Source: CAYHEQ01 sp964355795
Lineage (GTDB): Bacteria; Patescibacteriota; JACPGU01
Length of the DNA: 64,000 nucleotides
NCBI GenBank assembly: GCA_964355795.1
Contig: CAYHEQ010000001.1
Span: forward strand, 10,117-74,116
Reading direction: 5' to 3'
Part shown: positions 36,525 to 42,695 of the stretch, one piece after another
Position numbering within the stretch: the stretch's first letter is position 1
How the letters are laid out: every line of letters begins with the position of its first letter
Made by a program: the position numbers and the translations under genes
Notes under the pieces: generated by a model
Seen by the model: only the letters and a program-made list of their open reading frames with translations
What the model was told of the DNA's origin: nothing
The model's database searches: none

Positions 36525-36594
36525 AGGGGCGGTAGGAGTCGAACCCACACTATTGGTTTTGGAGACCAACGTTCTACCGCTAAACTACGCCCCT
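36525..36594 (-). tRNA. tRNA-Trp (CCA)
   Basis: Complete cloverleaf on the minus strand: acceptor AGGGGCG/CGCCCCT, D arm, anticodon arm TTGGT-CTCCAAA-ACCAA with CCA, T arm GTGGG-TTCGACT-CCTAC, discriminator G, no encoded CCA tail. The CCA anticodon, with UGA used as stop, indicates the standard code. Its position next to rpmG matches a widespread bacterial order. Confidence 0.95.
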
Positions 36595-36659
36595 ATTCTA
36601 AGAACGGTTTTGCCTTAATATTCGAGCGATTAGCGTTAATTCGAGAAAATTAGCGATTC

Positions 36660-36833
36660 CTATTTCCCCTCTTTGTGCTTCGTCACCTTCCTGCATCGCT
36701 TGCACTTTTTATTCAATTCCAATCTCTCCGTCGTATTGCGTTTGTTTTTGGAAGTGAAATAATTTTTTTCTTTGCAAACGGTGCATTCCATTGTCACCAT
36801 CCCTCTTGGTCCTCTTTTCTTTTTTCCTGGCAT
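36660..36833 (-). CDS. rpmG: Ribosomal protein bL33
   Basis: 57 residues from the ATG at 36833: [20 protein letters not shown] then [20 protein letters not shown] and a CKRC knuckle. The two CxxC pairs form the zinc-ribbon variant of bL33. The start could also be the internal Met before VTMECTVC. It neighbours tRNA-Trp. Confidence 0.9.
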   Translation of the reverse strand: MPGKKKRGPRGMVTMECTVCKEKNYFTSKNKRNTTERLELNKKCKRCRKVTKHKEGK

Positions 36834-36868
36834 AAAATTTGTATTAAGTATTAAGATTTCTATCAAAA

Positions 36869-36916
36869 TGACGGGAGTAGGATTTGCACCTACGAAGGCC
36901 GAAGCCAGCAGATTTA
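36869..36916 (-). pseudogene. tRNA-Tyr copy A, 3' half
   Basis: Matches the intact tRNA-Tyr from base 35 of the anticodon through the long variable arm, T arm and acceptor, apart from one change in the acceptor (GACGGGA against GGCGGGA). At the anticodon it runs into a 30-base palindrome (36917-36946), followed by CAGTCT, the other half of the anticodon stem. The remaining 5' part is lost. Confidence 0.85.
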
Positions 36917-36946
36917 TCACCCTGCGGGTGACCACCCGTAGGGTGG
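36917..36946. repeat. 30-base palindrome inserted in tRNA-Tyr copy A
   Basis: Near-perfect palindrome composed of TCACCCTGCGGGTGA and CCACCCGTAGGGTGG halves. Identical to the insert at 37351-37380 and at the same position, between anticodon bases 34 and 35. Confidence 0.9.
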
Positions 36947-36961
36947 CAGTCTTCTTTAACC

Positions 36962-36978
36962 AATGATTTTCAAAATGG
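36962..36978. repeat. Inverted repeat flanking tRNA-Tyr, left
   Basis: AATGATTTTCAAAATGG, a perfect 17-base inverse of 37060-37076. The last two bases belong to the tRNA acceptor. Confidence 0.9.
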
Positions 36979-37058
36979 CGGGAGTAGGATTTGCACCTAC
37001 GAAGGCCGAAGCCAGCAGATTTACAGTCTGCCCTCGTTGACTACTTGAGTATCCCGCC
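36976..37058 (-). tRNA. tRNA-Tyr (GTA)
   Basis: Complete class II tRNA: acceptor GGCGGGA/TCCCGCC, anticodon arm GCAGA-CTGTAAA-TCTGC with GTA, long variable arm (TGGCTTCGGCCTTCG), T arm TAGG-TGCAAAT-CCTA, discriminator A, no encoded CCA. It is the only intact copy of three in tandem, and a 17-base inverted repeat flanks it. Confidence 0.95.
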
Positions 37059-37059
37059 A

Positions 37060-37076
37060 CCATTTTGAAAATCATT
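37060..37076. repeat. Inverted repeat flanking tRNA-Tyr, right
   Basis: CCATTTTGAAAATCATT, inverse of 36962-36978; its last bases overlap the stop of the GIY-YIG gene. Confidence 0.9.
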
Positions 37077-37323
37077 AAATTCCCAATCTTTTAAAAAGCA
37101 TCTCCTTTTGCTGGTTGTTATTTTTAAGCTCATTTTCTCTTTTTCTAGCCAGAGTATATGTTTCGTAAGCTTCATAGTATACGAGCCTTAATGGCGCATA
37201 CATTTTGGTCGAAATAACTTTTTTGTTATTATGTTGCAATAATCTCGTTTTCAAATCACGCGTCGAACCTATATAGCGCCATTTTTTTATGGTACTTTTC
37301 AATAAGTATACATATCCATTCAT
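37075..37323 (-). CDS. GIY-YIG domain endonuclease-like protein
   Basis: 82 residues from MNGYVYLLKS, a complete stand-alone GIY-YIG domain: YVYLLKS (GIY equivalent), RYIGSTRDLKTRLLQHN (YIG and catalytic Arg), and a conserved Glu in KRENELKN. It lies directly between an insertion-bearing tRNA-Tyr copy and the intact tRNA-Tyr. Single-domain GIY-YIG proteins are common in this group and mostly uncharacterised; a link to the tRNA rearrangements is possible but unproven. Confidence 0.9.
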   Translation of the reverse strand: MNGYVYLLKSTIKKWRYIGSTRDLKTRLLQHNNKKVISTKMYAPLRLVYYEAYETYTLARKRENELKNNNQQKEMLFKRLGI

Positions 37324-37350
37324 ATTGTTTTCTTGCAAATAAGAGATTTA

Positions 37351-37380
37351 TCACCCTGCGGGTGACCACCCGTAGGGTGG
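37351..37380. repeat. 30-base palindrome inserted in tRNA-Tyr copy B
   Basis: Identical to 36917-36946. Flanked by AGATTTA on one side and CAGTCTGCC on the other, as in the intact tRNA-Tyr anticodon arm. Confidence 0.9.
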
Positions 37381-37415
37381 CAGTCTGCCCCGTTTGACCG
37401 CTTCGGTACCCCACC
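37381..37415 (-). pseudogene. tRNA-Tyr copy B, 5' half
   Basis: Reads GGTGGGGTACCGAAGCGGTC and on to GGGCAGACTG: acceptor, D arm and 5' anticodon stem of a Tyr-type tRNA up to base 34, then the palindrome and only about seven bases of the 3' side (TAAATCT) before the GIY-YIG region. Its 5' flank resembles that of the intact tRNA-Tyr. Confidence 0.85.
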
Positions 37416-37452
37416 ATTTTGGTAATTATCAAATTCCTAATCCTTGCCTAAA

Positions 37453-37493
37453 GCCCACGAGCAGGGTTGAACTGCTGACCTTTTCCTTACCAT
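37453..37493 (-). pseudogene. tRNA-Thr-like copy, 3' half
   Basis: Minus strand ATGGTAAGGAAAAGG, T arm AGCAG-TTCAACC-CTGCT and acceptor CGTGGGC. The loop ATGGTAA (GGT anticodon) matches the intact tRNA-Thr nearby, and GGAAA pairs with TTTCC at 37603-37607, so its 5' half lies on the other side of a complete tRNA-Thr. Confidence 0.7.
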
Positions 37494-37512
37494 GCTTGCC
37501 CGCCTATGCAAA

Positions 37513-37584
37513 GCCGTTGTCGAGGGTTGAACTCGAGACCTTCACCTTACCATGGTGACGCTCTACCAACTGAGCTACAACGGC
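37513..37584 (-). tRNA. tRNA-Thr (GGT)
   Basis: Complete cloverleaf: acceptor GCCGTTG/CAACGGC, D arm TAGCTCAGTTGGTAGAGC, anticodon arm TCACC-ATGGTAA-GGTGA with GGT, T arm TCGAG-TTCAACC-CTCGA. It is placed inside another tRNA-Thr copy at the anticodon stem-loop border, with imperfect GCCCGCC inverted repeats around it. Confidence 0.95.
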
Positions 37585-37602
37585 ATAGGCTTTGGCGGGC
37601 GG

Positions 37603-37658
37603 GGAAATGCTCTACCAACTGCCACCCCTGCGGGTGGTCACCCGAAGGGTGAAGCTAC
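37603..37658 (-). pseudogene. tRNA-Thr-like copy, 5' half with D-arm insertion
   Basis: On the minus strand GTAGCT, then a 31-base palindrome, then CAGTTGGTAGAGCATTTCC. Removing the insert restores the standard D arm. The 5' acceptor strand does not pair with the 3' half at 37453, so the copy is dead or heavily rearranged. Confidence 0.7.
37622..37652. repeat. Palindrome inserted in a tRNA-Thr D arm
   Basis: 31 bases of the TCACCC / CGGGTGA / CCACCCG family, a variant of the tRNA-Tyr insert. Interrupts the D arm at AGCT^CAG. Confidence 0.85.
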
Positions 37659-37670
37659 TCCTTGCCAAAA

Positions 37671-37741
37671 GCCACCTGTCGGGCTCGAACCGACGACCTA
37701 CCGCTTACAAGGCGGTTGCTCTACCACTGAGCTAAGGTGGC
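37671..37741 (-). tRNA. tRNA-Thr (TGT)
   Basis: Complete cloverleaf: acceptor GCCACCT/AGGTGGC, D arm TAGCTCAGTGGTAGAGC, anticodon arm ACCGC-CTTGTAA-GCGGT with TGT, T arm GTCGG-TTCGAGC-CCGAC. Thr(TGT), Tyr and Thr(GGT) together resemble the conserved tRNA group found upstream of tuf in many bacteria. Confidence 0.95.
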
Positions 37742-37748
37742 CCGAAAA

Positions 37749-37790
37749 CCACTGCCTGCCCCGACCATGGCGTCGGGGAGCTAAGGTGGC
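37749..37790 (-). pseudogene. tRNA-Thr (TGT) 5' fragment with D-arm hairpin
   Basis: Minus strand GCCACCTTAGCT, then a 20-base hairpin (37759-37778, arms CCCCGACG/C and GGTCGGGG), then CAGGCAGTGG. Removing the hairpin gives the start of tRNA-Thr(TGT). The interruption is at AGCT^CAG, the same site as in the other Thr copy. The rest of the tRNA is missing. Confidence 0.75.
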
Positions 37791-37804
37791 AAATCTACAA
37801 AAAA

Positions 37805-38491
37805 TTATTCCACCCGCAATTCCGCCATTTTTTCCGTCGCTTCTTTAATCAATTGCTGATAATCCTCATTATCTTTTTCCAAAACTAAAGCTTTCTTGTA
37901 GCTATCCAAAGCCTTGTCATACTGCCGTAAAGCCGCGTAAGATAACCCCAGATTGATATAGCGATGAGGCACCAAACCATTGAGCTGAATAGATCTCTGA
38001 TACGCCTCTATCGCTTCCACGTATCGCCCTTGATTGAAAAGCGCCAAGCCAAGATTGTTGTGAATCAGATCATTGTTTTTGTCATACTTCAAAGCCGTCC
38101 TGAAAGCTTCTTTGGCGTCAGCGAAATTTTCCTGTTCTATATATATAACGCCCAATTTGTTGTAAAGCTTAGGATTTTTCGGATCTTTCTCAATAGTAGA
38201 AATTAAAATCTTTTCCGCCTCTGTATGATTTTTCTGATCGATCAATTCTCCCACTTTTTCCAACACTTCGTCGGCAGAATTGCTTTTCTGTTTGACAAAT
38301 CTCGGGATGGACTTGCTGGTTTTTTTACTCTTTTTACCGTTGGTTTCTTCGGAAGCTTCGTATCTATTGAGCTTCGCCTCGCCATTACTATTGCCCCGCC
38401 TTTTCAAAAGCTCCTCGGAAACTTCTGGCATTTTGCGAGCCACAACAAAAACCAACGCCGCCAATGCTACAACTAGAATGATGATTTCCAT
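37805..38491 (-). CDS. TPR protein with N-terminal membrane anchor
   Basis: 228 residues: membrane helix at the N-terminus (EIIILVVALAALVFVVARK), a basic low-complexity linker (about 35-70), then about four TPR units (NPKLYNKLGVIYIEQENFAD, DLIHNNLGLALFNQGRYVEA, VPHRYINLGLSYAALRQYDK). Third TPR-plus-anchor protein in the window. Partner unknown. Confidence 0.8.
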   Translation of the reverse strand: MEIIILVVALAALVFVVARKMPEVSEELLKRRGNSNGEAKLNRYEASEETNGKKSKKTSKSIPRFVKQKSNSADEVLEKVGELIDQKNHTEAEKILISTIEKDPKNPKLYNKLGVIYIEQENFADAKEAFRTALKYDKNNDLIHNNLGLALFNQGRYVEAIEAYQRSIQLNGLVPHRYINLGLSYAALRQYDKALDSYKKALVLEKDNEDYQQLIKEATEKMAELRVE

Positions 38492-38506
38492 ATACTTTTA
38501 GTTAAT

Positions 38507-38614
38507 AGCGATGCGAATGATACGAATTTTTCATGCGAATATGGCGAATCCCTATGCGAATCCAATTTGCATGAATATTCGTAGATTCGCATGTCATTCG
38601 TAGATTAGCATCGC
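38507..38614. repeat. GCGATGCGAAT-family palindromic repeat
   Basis: AGCGATGCGAAT at one end, GCGAAT words, then ATTCGTAGATTCGCAT and ATTCGTAGATTAGCATCGC at the other. Fills the spacer between holB and a TPR gene. Confidence 0.88.
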
Positions 38615-38616
38615 GT

Positions 38617-39459
38617 TTATGAAATGAACAGATTCTCAAAAAAAATCCTCTTGGAGGCATTACTCTCCAAGGCGCTTTCCACTTTCAACAGCTTTTCCAA
38701 AACCTTGGCTATTCTACCATAAGGCAATGATTTTTCCAAGTCTCCCCAAGAATCTTTTTCAAAATCCCCCAATTCCCCTATCCCTTGCGTATTCAAAGCC
38801 AAATTTCTCAAAACCCAAATCATCATATCAATGTCTTTTTGCGGTTCTTCTTTCTCCGCCAGCTCCTTGGCTCTGATTAATTTCAAGAAATCTTTTTCGG
38901 ATAACAAATCACGGCAAATAGCGATGGCGTTTCCCCCTTCTTCTCCGTCTGTTGCGGAAAAATCTTCGTAAAAATAGACTGATTGCGCTCGAGACAAAAT
39001 AGTCTTGGGCATACCGCTCTTATCCCCAGCGGTTAAGATGATGATAGACTTCGCCGGTGGTTCCTCCAGGGTTTTGAGGAGCGCCTCACAAGCTTCATTG
39101 GTCAGCTTCTCCGCATTGTTTATTATCAGAAATTTCCACTCGCCCTTGGAGCGAGAAAGATTGATGCCCCTTTGCGCCTCCCGAATATCGTCTATCAAAA
39201 TATGCTCGTCGCCTTTGTCTATCATATGAGTATCAACAAAGGTGCCCGACGAAGCTAGGCGACAATGATGACATTTTCCACAAGGGCTATCCCCCTTCCT
39301 TTCTTGACATTGAAAATATTGGGAAAGATATTTGGCAAAATCTTTCTTCTTTTCGCCCTTTGGACCGTAAAAAATATAGGCGTGAGAAAGCCTCTCTGAC
39401 TCCAAAGCTTTTTGAAAAAATCCCAATTGTCTCGGGTATTCTTCTTTAATATCCACCAT
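38617..39459 (-). CDS. holB: DNA polymerase III delta-prime-like subunit
   Basis: 280 residues, clamp-loader AAA+ fold. The P-loop is degenerate (GPKGEKKKDFAK), as usual for delta-prime, and the zinc knuckle CQERKG..CGKCHHC is present. NNAEKLTNEACEALLKTLEEPP and the sensor LSRAQ follow. Loads the sliding clamp with the other clamp-loader subunits. Confidence 0.85.
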   Translation of the reverse strand: MVDIKEEYPRQLGFFQKALESERLSHAYIFYGPKGEKKKDFAKYLSQYFQCQERKGDSPCGKCHHCRLASSGTFVDTHMIDKGDEHILIDDIREAQRGINLSRSKGEWKFLIINNAEKLTNEACEALLKTLEEPPAKSIIILTAGDKSGMPKTILSRAQSVYFYEDFSATDGEEGGNAIAICRDLLSEKDFLKLIRAKELAEKEEPQKDIDMMIWVLRNLALNTQGIGELGDFEKDSWGDLEKSLPYGRIAKVLEKLLKVESALESNASKRIFFENLFIS

Positions 39460-39504
39460 AGAAGATTATTATACCATTTCTCCAAATATGGTATACTAGG
39501 TTCT

Positions 39505-39592
39505 ACGGATTACAGATAGTACAGATGTACGGATAATGCAAACATATCCTATCTGTAATCTGTAAATCCGTATTATCCGTAATCCGTAGAGT
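39505..39592. repeat. Word-repeat palindrome ATCCGTAATCCGT
   Basis: TACGGATTACAGATAG on one side, CTATCTGTAATCTG and ATCCGTAATCCGTAGA on the other, forming a long inverted repeat directly upstream of the zinc-ribbon gene. Similar words occur at 1665-1700 and 5770-5815. Confidence 0.75.
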
Positions 39593-39910
39593 ATGAAATT
39601 TGAAGACAAAGAATTAGAATGCCAAGATTGCGGAGCCAAATTCACTTGGGATGCTTCCGAACAAGCTTATTTTGCCAAAAAAGGCTTCAAAGAAGTTCCT
39701 CGCCGTTGTCGCGCCTGTCGAGCGAAAAAGAAAATTGAAAAGGAAGCCGAAGAGGCTAAGGAAAAAGAAATCACCTGCGCTATTTGCGGAGTCAAATCAG
39801 TATCAACGCACGAGATAGCTCCGGATGAAGAAACGATATGTATGGACTGCGTTCTGAAAGAACAAATGGAGCCAACTGTTGCCCCTCCGCTAGAAACCCC
39901 AGCAACCTAG
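39593..39910 (+). CDS. Zinc-ribbon protein (zf-trcl type)
   Basis: 105 residues: an N-terminal zinc ribbon (LECQDCGAKFTWDASEQAYF, CRACR) of the probable zinc-binding family, a lysine/glutamate helix, and a second knuckle pair (CAICG, CMDCV). Function unknown. A strong terminator follows at 39925-39956. Confidence 0.75.
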   Translation: MKFEDKELECQDCGAKFTWDASEQAYFAKKGFKEVPRRCRACRAKKKIEKEAEEAKEKEITCAICGVKSVSTHEIAPDEETICMDCVLKEQMEPTVAPPLETPAT

Positions 39911-39924
39911 AACCGACCTAGAAC

Positions 39925-39956
39925 AAAAAAGAGATTCCTAACGGAATTTCTTTTTT
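39925..39956. terminator. Bidirectional Rho-independent terminator
   Basis: Arms AAAAAAGAGATTCC and GGAATTTCTTTTTT with a four-base loop, giving T runs on both strands between the convergent zinc-ribbon and rpmB genes. Confidence 0.9.
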
Positions 39957-40003
39957 CATACTATCATTTTTCTCACCAGAGATTAGAAGCTAAAAACTGA
40001 AAA

Positions 40004-40192
40004 CTATAAACTAATTTTCCCCTTGCTTTTCATACACTTCGTACACAGCTTCACGCGAATCTTCTTCCCGCGGATTATTAGGCTGGTTGGCTGAATATTG
40101 GCGTTGAAAACTCTTCTCGTATGACGATTGGAGTGACTAACGTTATTGCCGGTCGTTCTCGTTTTTCCGCATGCTTGACACATCTTTGACAT
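40004..40192 (-). CDS. rpmB: Ribosomal protein bL28
   Basis: 62 residues from MSKMCQACGKTRTTGNNVSH: the CxxC knuckle, SNRHTRRVFNANIQPT and KLCTKCMKSKGKI are standard for bL28 with a zinc site. ATG at 40192 is chosen because it gives the family N-terminus. Confidence 0.93.
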   Translation of the reverse strand: MSKMCQACGKTRTTGNNVSHSNRHTRRVFNANIQPTSLIIRGKKIRVKLCTKCMKSKGKISL

Positions 40193-40291
40193 TGTTGTTT
40201 CCCTCAAGTAATATGGATAATAGAAATGTAACTTAGTTATTTTATCAAAAAGATTTGCTTTTGGCAAGAAGGAAAGGCAAAGGAAAGATAT

Positions 40292-40978
40292 ATGTTGCTC
40301 CTCAATCTATTCTCCCAGCCTCTTGACCTCGCGGCGGTTTTGATCGCCATCGTCATCGGTCTGACTGTCCACGAATTTGCTCACGCTTGGATGGCGGCTC
40401 GCCTCGGCGACTTGACCGCCAAATACGCGGGAAGATTATCTTTGAATCCTTCGCGTCATTTTGATTTCACCGGCACATTATTTTTGCTTTTGGTCGGCTT
40501 TGGTTGGGGCAAGCCAGTGCCGATCAATCCCAACGCTCTGCACGGTCGCTACGCTGAACTCAAAGTTTCCTTGGCTGGACCTTTTTCTAATATTTTAATG
40601 GCGCTCATTTGCTCCATCCCTATCGCTATCGCCTTGGGACTCGGCCTCTCTTACGAAGCTAATATCTATCTGCATTTCATTAGGGTTATCGCGGAGATCA
40701 ATGTTTTCTTTGCCGCCTTCAATCTCTTACCTATCTTTCCGCTGGATGGATCGGCCATCATCAAAGCTCTCGCGCCTCGCTCTTGGCATTATAAATTAGC
40801 CGATTGGGAGAGATCCGGTATCATCATTCTTTTTGGCATCCTTTTTGTGGAAATGGTCTTTCGCATCAATATCCTTTTTCCTTTTATTTATGCAATCAGC
40901 AGATTTTTTCTTTTCATTATCGCTTTTGTTTTGCAACCATTTTCGTATCTCTCCGCATATCTCTCTTCCCTATTTTAA
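40292..40978 (+). CDS. Site-2 protease-like M50 membrane metallopeptidase
   Basis: 228 residues, about six membrane helices. Zinc ligands are H27 and H31 with catalytic E28 (VHEFAH), plus the aspartate in FPLDG (about 150). No PDZ domain. Resembles the short SpoIVFB/YwhC-like group that cuts peptides within the membrane. A good AAGGAAAG ribosome site precedes the ATG. Confidence 0.9.
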   Translation: MLLLNLFSQPLDLAAVLIAIVIGLTVHEFAHAWMAARLGDLTAKYAGRLSLNPSRHFDFTGTLFLLLVGFGWGKPVPINPNALHGRYAELKVSLAGPFSNILMALICSIPIAIALGLGLSYEANIYLHFIRVIAEINVFFAAFNLLPIFPLDGSAIIKALAPRSWHYKLADWERSGIIILFGILFVEMVFRINILFPFIYAISRFFLFIIAFVLQPFSYLSAYLSSLF

Positions 40979-40979
40979 T

Positions 40980-41095
40980 CGCGATGCGAATAGCGCAAAT
41001 TTGAAATGCCGTGCGAATATAACGAATTTTTATACTAATAATCTCGTTCGCATAAGATTCGTAGATTCGCATACCATTCGTAGATTAGCATCGCT
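40980..41095. repeat. GCGATGCGAAT-family palindromic repeat
   Basis: CGCGATGCGAAT at the left, ATTCGTAGATTAGCATCGC at the right, GCGAAT-type words within. Lies between the M50 gene and the promoter of the 6S-like RNA. Confidence 0.88.
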
Positions 41096-41110
41096 TGTGT
41101 TGTTAAGTCG

Positions 41111-41139
41111 TTGCACGCGCAAAAAAATTTCAGTATAAT
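41111..41139 (+). promoter_or_regulatory. Sigma-70-type promoter of the 6S-like RNA
   Basis: TTGCAC (41111-41116) and TATAAT (41134-41139) separated by 17 bases, directly before a structured non-coding region. One of the two best promoters seen in the window. Confidence 0.85.
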
Positions 41140-41145
41140 CATAAT

Positions 41146-41330
41146 ATCCACAGTATCAGACGAAACCTGTTCTGTGGATGGGATGAGCTAAGATCGACCT
41201 ACACTATAATCGAGGGAGTCCAACATAGATACTTGCCCGCGATTCGTTCGTAGCATTTATTTGCGGACACCCACCTAGATTTCCTAGGTCATCGATCTTT
41301 CTTTCGTCCCATCCATAGAGTAGGTTTTTT
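41146..41330 (+). ncRNA. 6S-like RNA candidate
   Basis: About 185 nt between a strong promoter and a T run (41325-41331), with no reading frame. The ends pair as a rod: CTGTGGATGGGA near the start with TCCCATCCATAG near the end, then GATCGA with TCGATC, leaving a central bubble and smaller hairpins (CCTAGATTTCCTAGG). Size, rod shape and location before a tRNA fit 6S RNA, the regulator that binds RNA polymerase. No SRP or tmRNA motif was seen. Identity is inference. Confidence 0.6.
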
Positions 41331-41370
41331 TATTTGAAAAAATCAGGTATAATATTTTTGCTTCTTTTCT

Positions 41371-41440
41371 CGGAGCGTAGCATAATGGTAGTGTGCACGC
41401 ATGGGGTGCGTGTGGCCCGGGTTCGATTCCCGGCGTTCCG
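41371..41440 (+). tRNA. tRNA-Pro (GGG)
   Basis: Complete cloverleaf: acceptor CGGAGCG/CGTTCCG, anticodon arm CACGC-ATGGGGT-GCGTG with GGG, T arm CCGGG-TTCGATT-CCCGG, discriminator A, C1-G72 pair as expected for Pro. A TATAAT box lies at 41348-41353. Confidence 0.95.
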
Positions 41441-41470
41441 ATTCAATTCGCATATAACTAAATCCATATT

Positions 41471-42064
41471 ATGAAAAGTTACAACAAGGTTAAAGAGCTA
41501 CCTTTCCAAGAGCTCAAGGGAATTTCTGCCAAAACGATGGAGGTTCATTTTGGCAAACTTTATCAGGGCTATGTGAAAAAATGGCAAGAGATTCAGGACA
41601 AGGTGGCTAACGCCGACCAAGCTTCGGCCAACGCCAGCTTCAGCGATTTGCGAGAGCTGAAATTGGAAGAAACCTTCACTGCTGACGCTATTCTCCTCCA
41701 CGAAGCGTATTTTGACATCTTAGGTGGAGACGGTAAGCCAAGTGGAAGCATTATGGAGGCGATCGCCAAAGATTTTGGTTCTTTTGAGCAATGGGTAGAA
41801 GAATTCAAAGCCCTCGGTCTTTGCGCTCGCGGTTGGGTTATTCTAGCCTACGACTTCAATGACGGTCGGCTACGAAATTATACCGCCGACGCGCACAATC
41901 AAGGCGGTATCTGGGGTTCAGCGCCCATTGTCGTCCTCGATGTCTATGAACACGCCTACTTCATTGATTTCGGCTCCGACCGCAAAGCCTATATTGAAGC
42001 CTATTTTGAAAATCTCAATTGGGAAGCAGTAGAAAAAAAATGCACTAAGGTTAAAATAAACTAG
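41471..42064 (+). CDS. Superoxide dismutase, Fe/Mn family
   Basis: 197 residues. The four metal ligands are visible as H26 (MEVHFGKLYQGY), H77 (LLHEAYF), D157 and H161 (VLDVYEHAY). Detoxifies superoxide. Metal preference (Fe or Mn) cannot be decided here; AHNQGGIWG near 141-149 carries a glutamine often associated with Mn-type enzymes. Confidence 0.9.
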   Translation: MKSYNKVKELPFQELKGISAKTMEVHFGKLYQGYVKKWQEIQDKVANADQASANASFSDLRELKLEETFTADAILLHEAYFDILGGDGKPSGSIMEAIAKDFGSFEQWVEEFKALGLCARGWVILAYDFNDGRLRNYTADAHNQGGIWGSAPIVVLDVYEHAYFIDFGSDRKAYIEAYFENLNWEAVEKKCTKVKIN

Positions 42065-42112
42065 GTCTTGATGTTTCGTTAGAAATTAGTAATTAGAAAT
42101 TAGAAATTTATT

Positions 42113-42646
42113 CTATTTGGCATTCATTCTCTCCGCCAAATAGAATATGGCTATCCCAAAGGCCACTGAAACATTGAGAGATTTGCGCGCCCCTAGCATC
42201 GGAATTTCAATAACGACATCGGCCAACCGTTGCAAGGATTTAGACACTCCCCTAACTTCATTGCCGATGATCAAAGCGATCTTGCCACTCGGTTTGTATT
42301 TTTTGTAACCAATCGCATCTTTTGCCTGTTCTAGGCAAACTATTTGATAACCCTCCCCCTTCAAGCATTTAATGAGCTCCCCTATCGTCTTCACTGGATG
42401 AATGTTCTCTTGTGATATTTTTTCTGCGTACTTCCGCGTAAATTTCCGCGTAGATCCGCGCAAAGTAACCCACGGAACCATATTTTCGGAGCCCAAAGCC
42501 ACCTTGGCTATCTCTTTCTTCGGCGGACAGCCTGTATAGCCAGTCAAAAAAATCTTGTCCACCCCCGCCCCCTCCGCGGTACGAAAAATAGACCCCACAT
42601 TGTGGAGCGAACGAATATTGTGAGCGATAATAACGATATTTTTCAT
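42113..42646 (-). CDS. SpoU-family RNA 2'-O-methyltransferase
   Basis: 177 residues of the TrmH/SpoU knotted methyltransferase family: NIRSLHNVGSIFRTAEGAGV, the AdoMet loop ALIIGNEVRGVS and the motif 3 block EIPMLGARKSLNVSVAFGI. Target nucleotide unknown. Residues about 57-82 (LRGSTRKFTRKYAEKISQEN) come from CGCGTA-type word repeats and look like an in-frame insertion in a variable loop. Confidence 0.88.
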   Translation of the reverse strand: MKNIVIIAHNIRSLHNVGSIFRTAEGAGVDKIFLTGYTGCPPKKEIAKVALGSENMVPWVTLRGSTRKFTRKYAEKISQENIHPVKTIGELIKCLKGEGYQIVCLEQAKDAIGYKKYKPSGKIALIIGNEVRGVSKSLQRLADVVIEIPMLGARKSLNVSVAFGIAIFYLAERMNAK

Positions 42647-42695
42647 ATAACTTCACATAGCATACTCAATAAAACATCCCACCACAACACCACGA

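Noticed and set aside
36525..36594. Recoding of UGA to glycine as in Gracilibacteria
   Set aside because: tRNA-Trp has CCA, several genes end in TGA (for example at 59618 and 24220), and no in-frame TGA is needed in conserved proteins.
36308..36618. Overlapping reading frames such as LRESNPRPRFC and AEGIEPPTSVL
   Set aside because: These are translations of the antisense of tRNA genes, a familiar annotation artefact; they coincide exactly with tRNA-Trp and its broken copy.
36395..37790. The inserts as tRNA introns
   Set aside because: Intact copies of Trp, Tyr and both Thr tRNAs exist alongside, the interrupted copies lack one half, and positions 34/35 and the D arm are not known intron sites for bacterial group I introns, which are also much longer.
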